In this document: piece by piece, positions 61,551 to 64,000 of the stretch | Position numbering within the stretch: position 1 is the first letter of the stretch | Layout: each line of letters opens with the position of its first letter | DNA from: Zobellia galactanivorans | GTDB taxonomy: Bacteria > Bacteroidota > Bacteroidia > Flavobacteriales > Flavobacteriaceae | Direction: 5' to 3' | Length of the DNA stretch: 64,000 nt | Assembly (NCBI RefSeq): GCF_000973105.1 | Contig: NC_015844.1 | Span: 1,732,501-1,796,500, forward strand | Position numbers and translations under genes: made by a program | Notes under the pieces: model-generated | What the model was told of the DNA's origin: nothing | Seen by the model: the letters and a program-made list of their open reading frames with translations, nothing else | The model's database searches: none

Positions 61551-61946
61551 GTGAAAAAAGATATAGAGATACCTATTGCCAAAGACGTTCACGTTGCGGT
61601 TGTTCGGGAGTGGAACGAAGAGTTTCTCTCCAAAGACTGGAACGCCTATATTCTAAACAACCGTACCGACGCCATAGAAATGACCATTATAGTCTCAAAG
61701 GGCTATGACGACGAACGCAAAACTTCGACCATGCGCCATGGCCTAGGCCTCATTGCAGCCAAGTCTTTTGCTAAGATAGAGGTGCTACAAGAAGACATCC
61801 TTGCCCTTGACAATGAGTTTTTCGTTACTTTCTTTGCCGAGGGAAAGCTTTTTGAAAAACGGTTCGTATTTCCCAAGAACACGATAAACGAAAGGGATCT
61901 ACAACCCATTCCCCTTATCGATTTAGAAGGTATACTTCCTCGCTAA
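61551..61946 (+). CDS. Small conserved protein downstream of pheS
   Basis: This 131-residue soluble protein starts from GTG, 10 bp after pheS, so it is probably co-transcribed. It is predicted as alpha/beta, with segments VHVAVVREWNEEFLSKDWNAY, AIEMTIIVSKGYDDERKTST and FVTFFAEGKLFEKRFVFPKN. I do not recognise a family. It has the look of a conserved Bacteroidota protein, and automatic annotation may have transferred the name of its pheS neighbour to homologues. There is no link to aminoacylation in its sequence. Confidence 0.8.
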   Translation: MKKDIEIPIAKDVHVAVVREWNEEFLSKDWNAYILNNRTDAIEMTIIVSKGYDDERKTSTMRHGLGLIAAKSFAKIEVLQEDILALDNEFFVTFFAEGKLFEKRFVFPKNTINERDLQPIPLIDLEGILPR

Positions 61947-62001
61947 ACCACCCCTCTTAACGAATATTTAACCCTCTTTTAGAAAATTTAAGTTCTTTTG
62001 G

Positions 62002-62032
62002 TTTGTTTGACACCGAACTAATACTACCTTTG
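62002..62032 (+). promoter_or_regulatory. Full -33/-7 promoter of the GbsR/MarR regulator gene
   Basis: TTTG at 62002-62005 and TACCTTTG at 62025-62032 are separated by 19 bases, matching the Bacteroidota consensus very well. A CCGAAC half-site (62013-62018) lies between the two elements, where a bound repressor would block transcription. Confidence 0.75.
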
Positions 62033-62051
62033 CCCTTTCAATTTTTTAATT

Positions 62052-62534
62052 ATGGACAAAGAAGAATGCAAACAGATATTGATCGAGGAACTAGGGGTTC
62101 ACTTTGAATTTGAATATTCCCTACCTCCTTTGGCCGCTAGAATCTTTGCAAATTTAGTGGTAACCGAGGAAGAAGGCCTCACTTTTGACGACTGCTTGAC
62201 CAAAAGAGGTGCAAGCAAAAGCTCTATTTCCACGTCATTGAACTTATTACAACAAACTGGATTTATAAATTATTTCACCAAATCGGGTGACCGGAAACGC
62301 TATTTTAAAGTAGCGGAGAAAGATGCCTTTTTTATCAAGAAGTTAAATCAAACGCTCAAAAAAATAGAGAATGAGTCTCAGATGATAGAAAAAGTTGCGG
62401 AATATAATAAAGTCCACAACCCACAAAAACATGAAGAAAACAAAGAGAAAAAACGCATCTACATGAAATGCCTGGAAGACACCCGTGAAATTTATAGAAA
62501 GACAATCGCCGATTTGAAAAACCTAAAACAATAA
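62052..62534 (+). CDS. GbsR/MarR-family transcriptional regulator
   Basis: The 160-residue protein has a winged helix-turn-helix (about 20-95). PPLAARIFANLVVTEEEG begins the DNA-binding domain, SKSSISTSLNLLQQTGFI is the recognition helix region, and GDRKRYFKVAEKD the wing. A C-terminal helical dimerisation part follows (KKIENESQMIEKVAEYNKVH). GbsR-type regulators often repress adjacent efflux genes. It lies 82 bp upstream of an RND efflux operon in the same direction. CGAAC half-sites occur in its own promoter and in front of the efflux operon, suggesting autoregulation and control of the pump. Confidence 0.9.
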   Translation: MDKEECKQILIEELGVHFEFEYSLPPLAARIFANLVVTEEEGLTFDDCLTKRGASKSSISTSLNLLQQTGFINYFTKSGDRKRYFKVAEKDAFFIKKLNQTLKKIENESQMIEKVAEYNKVHNPQKHEENKEKKRIYMKCLEDTREIYRKTIADLKNLKQ

Positions 62535-62547
62535 TTTTTTTACCATT

Positions 62548-62568
62548 TTAGTTCGCTTACTACCGAAC
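62548..62568. promoter_or_regulatory. Candidate regulator operator upstream of the efflux operon
   Basis: GTTCG (62551-62555) and CGAAC (62564-62568) form an inverted repeat with an 8-base spacer. The left part, TTAGTTCG, is the reverse complement of CGAACTAA found at 62014-62021 in the regulator's own promoter, and CCGAAC (62563-62568) also recurs at 62013-62018. Confidence 0.5.
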
Positions 62569-62616
62569 ATTCTGAATTAACAAAACCTTAACAAGAATTA
62601 TAACATCCATCTAAAA

Positions 62617-63702
62617 ATGAAAAAGCTATCTATATTAGGATTATTAAGTGCAGGACTTCTCCTAAGCTCCTGCTTTGGAACCACCCCAACCCCTCCTGCC
62701 GGTGGTGCCACCCCTCCTCCCCCGAGTTTAAAGGTCGGTGAGTTGACTCCACAGGACATCACCATTTACAATGAGTTTTCTACCACCTTAGAAGGCAAGC
62801 AAAACGTAGAAATCTGGCCAAAAGTTTCTGGCTTCATTCAACACGTGTACGTAGAGGAAGGTCAAAAAATAAAAAAAGGACAATTGCTTTTCAAATTGGA
62901 GACCCAAACCTTAAACCAAGATGCCAATGCTGCCAAGGCTTCGGTTAACGTGGCCCAAGTAGAAGTAAACAAGCTTAAGCCCTTGGTTGAAAAGAACATC
63001 ATTAGCGAGGTTCAGCTTGAAACTGCAAAAGCCCAATTGGAACAGGCCAAGGCCAACTACGAAAGTGTAGCTTCCAATATCAGTTATTCACGTATTACCA
63101 GTCCTGTTGACGGTTATATCGGGGAAATTCCTTTTAAGACCGGGGCCTTGGTAAGTTCTAACATGGGCAAGCCCTTGACTACCGTTTCCGATATAAGCCA
63201 GGTTCGCGCCTATTTTTCCCTAAATGAAAAAGAGCTTTTAAAGTTGAAGGAATCTATGCCCAAAAACGATAAAAACCAAATGGATCTTGAAAAGGCCCCA
63301 GAGGTAAAGCTTGTAATGATCAATGGTAAAGAATACCCAGAGCCCGGTAGAATCGCCATGATCAACACCATTATCAACAGTACTACGGGTAGTGTGACCG
63401 CTAGGGCCGATTTTGAAAACAAAAATAATATTCTTAGCAGCGGTAGCACCGGTAAGATCAAGATTCCAACCATTTACAAGAATGCCTATGAAATTCCACA
63501 GGCGGCAACAATAGATTTACAAGGAAAAAAACTGGTTTACGTCTTAAAAGACGATAACACCATTACAACAATGCCTATAGATATCATTGCCAATACCCAA
63601 AAAGGATACATTGTAGAAAATGGAATTGAAAAGGGAACTACCATTGTTCTTGAAGGTGTGACTAAAATCAAAGACGGAATGACCATTAGCCCGGTCAAGT
63701 AA
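62617..63702 (+). CDS. RND efflux periplasmic adaptor (HlyD/AcrA type) lipoprotein
   Basis: The 361-residue protein has a lipoprotein signal (LLSAGLLLSSC, lipidated Cys19) and a Pro-rich linker. A barrel-sandwich/biotinyl-lipoyl-like domain follows (VEIWPKVSGFIQHVYVEEGQ, KKGQLLFKLE), with an alpha-helical hairpin (about 105-150; AKASVNVAQVEVNKLKPLVE) and beta-barrel segments (SRITSPVDGYIGEIPFKTG, ASSTGKIKIP-like). It bridges an inner-membrane RND pump and an outer-membrane channel, like AcrA. The pump gene follows 37 bp downstream, and a GbsR regulator precedes it. Confidence 0.94.
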   Translation: MKKLSILGLLSAGLLLSSCFGTTPTPPAGGATPPPPSLKVGELTPQDITIYNEFSTTLEGKQNVEIWPKVSGFIQHVYVEEGQKIKKGQLLFKLETQTLNQDANAAKASVNVAQVEVNKLKPLVEKNIISEVQLETAKAQLEQAKANYESVASNISYSRITSPVDGYIGEIPFKTGALVSSNMGKPLTTVSDISQVRAYFSLNEKELLKLKESMPKNDKNQMDLEKAPEVKLVMINGKEYPEPGRIAMINTIINSTTGSVTARADFENKNNILSSGSTGKIKIPTIYKNAYEIPQAATIDLQGKKLVYVLKDDNTITTMPIDIIANTQKGYIVENGIEKGTTIVLEGVTKIKDGMTISPVK

Positions 63703-63739
63703 GCATCCGCTATTCATCATAATACATAAATAAAGAACA

Positions 63740-64000
63740 ATGTTTCAGAAATTTATAGATCGTCCCGTACTATCTACGGTGATATCGATTATTATAGTTA
63801 TTCTAGGTATACTAGGCCTAACGACCTTGCCCATTGAAGAATATCCAGAAATAGCACCACCAACCGTACAGGTTAAGAGTACCTATACAGGTGCAAATGC
63901 GGAAACGGTACTAAAGAGTGTTGTTATTCCTTTGGAAGAGCAGATCAACGGTGTTGAAGACATGTTGTACATGACCTCTAGTGCCAGTAACGATGGTGCC
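63740..64000 (+). CDS. RND multidrug efflux pump (3' partial)
   Basis: The frame starts at ATG 63740 and runs open to the window edge, giving 87 residues of a protein normally over 1000 long. MFQKFIDRPVLSTVISIII forms the first membrane helix with the typical 'F-I-x-R-P' start of AcrB/HAE1-type pumps. LPIEEYPEIAPPTVQVKSTY and the QINGVEDMLYMTSSASNDG segment are diagnostic of the porter domain. It exports drugs or other amphiphilic compounds using proton motive force, together with the adaptor just upstream. Confidence 0.95.
   Translation, partial: MFQKFIDRPVLSTVISIIIVILGILGLTTLPIEEYPEIAPPTVQVKSTYTGANAETVLKSVVIPLEEQINGVEDMLYMTSSASNDGA

Overview
The window looks like chromosomal DNA of a marine member of the Flavobacteriaceae (Bacteroidota). 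The evidence is a SusC/SusD pair, Bacteroidota-type promoters (-7 element TAnnTTTG, sometimes with a TTTG near -33), many short lipoproteins with a lipobox Cys, a GbsR/MarR-controlled RND pump and a complete Bat (aerotolerance) operon. Gene content recalls Zobellia or Maribacter, but this is an impression, not a search result. I saw no rRNA, tRNA, CRISPR array, insertion sequence, integrase or phage module, so most of the window is ordinary core and near-core chromosome.

Layout. 0-10.4 kb: an ArsC-like protein (5' cut) overlapping a DMT exporter; a thioesterase divergent from a nitronate monooxygenase across a perfect 20-bp palindrome; a two-gene unit of a UBP-type zinc finger and a multidomain thioredoxin-reductase-like flavoprotein; an alpha/beta hydrolase; a c-type cytochrome lipoprotein; an isolated GH105 hydrolase; a SulP permease; a lipoprotein. 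10.5-14.9 kb: glycerol-3-phosphate metabolism (gpsA facing glpD and glpK). 15-25.7 kb: penicillin-binding protein 1C and a 1837-residue alpha-2-macroglobulin lipoprotein, separated by a small reverse-strand gene and three forward genes (CvpA family, acyltransferase, lipocalin-like lipoprotein). 26-31 kb: CAP-domain lipoprotein, 3-hydroxyanthranilate dioxygenase, CHASE histidine kinase, DUF1304 protein, ALDH7-type dehydrogenase. 31.6-37.5 kb: OmpA-like/HhH membrane pair, repeat-rich intergenic DNA, acyl-ACP desaturase, then an SPFH / double zinc-ribbon / phosphatase operon. 37.8-46.8 kb: SusC, SusD, a PfkB sugar kinase, and an aldo/keto reductase - SDR - AlbA_2 operon on the reverse strand. 46.9-56.1 kb: moxR - DUF58 - BatD-like - batA - batB - batC - batD - batE. 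56.1-60.4 kb: a SulP remnant, two beta-carbonic anhydrases and an intact SulP transporter, probably for inorganic carbon. 60.5-64 kb: pheS, a small conserved protein, and a GbsR regulator upstream of an RND efflux operon cut by the window end.

The points most worth following are: (i) the UBP finger plus cNMP-like/glutaredoxin-like/TrxR-like protein, which lacks the reductase CxxC; (ii) the SPFH-GYF / zinc-ribbon membrane protein operon, which resembles part of the Bacillus YdjFGHI set without the PspA protein; (iii) regulatory DNA: the TTCTTATGCATGCATAAGAA palindrome, the shared CGAAC half-sites around the GbsR gene, and a hairpin overlapping the pheS promoter; (iv) repeat-rich gaps at 33.2-33.4 kb and 48.0 kb; (v) the decayed SulP gene in front of the carbonic anhydrases. 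I found no system that I can firmly call undescribed.
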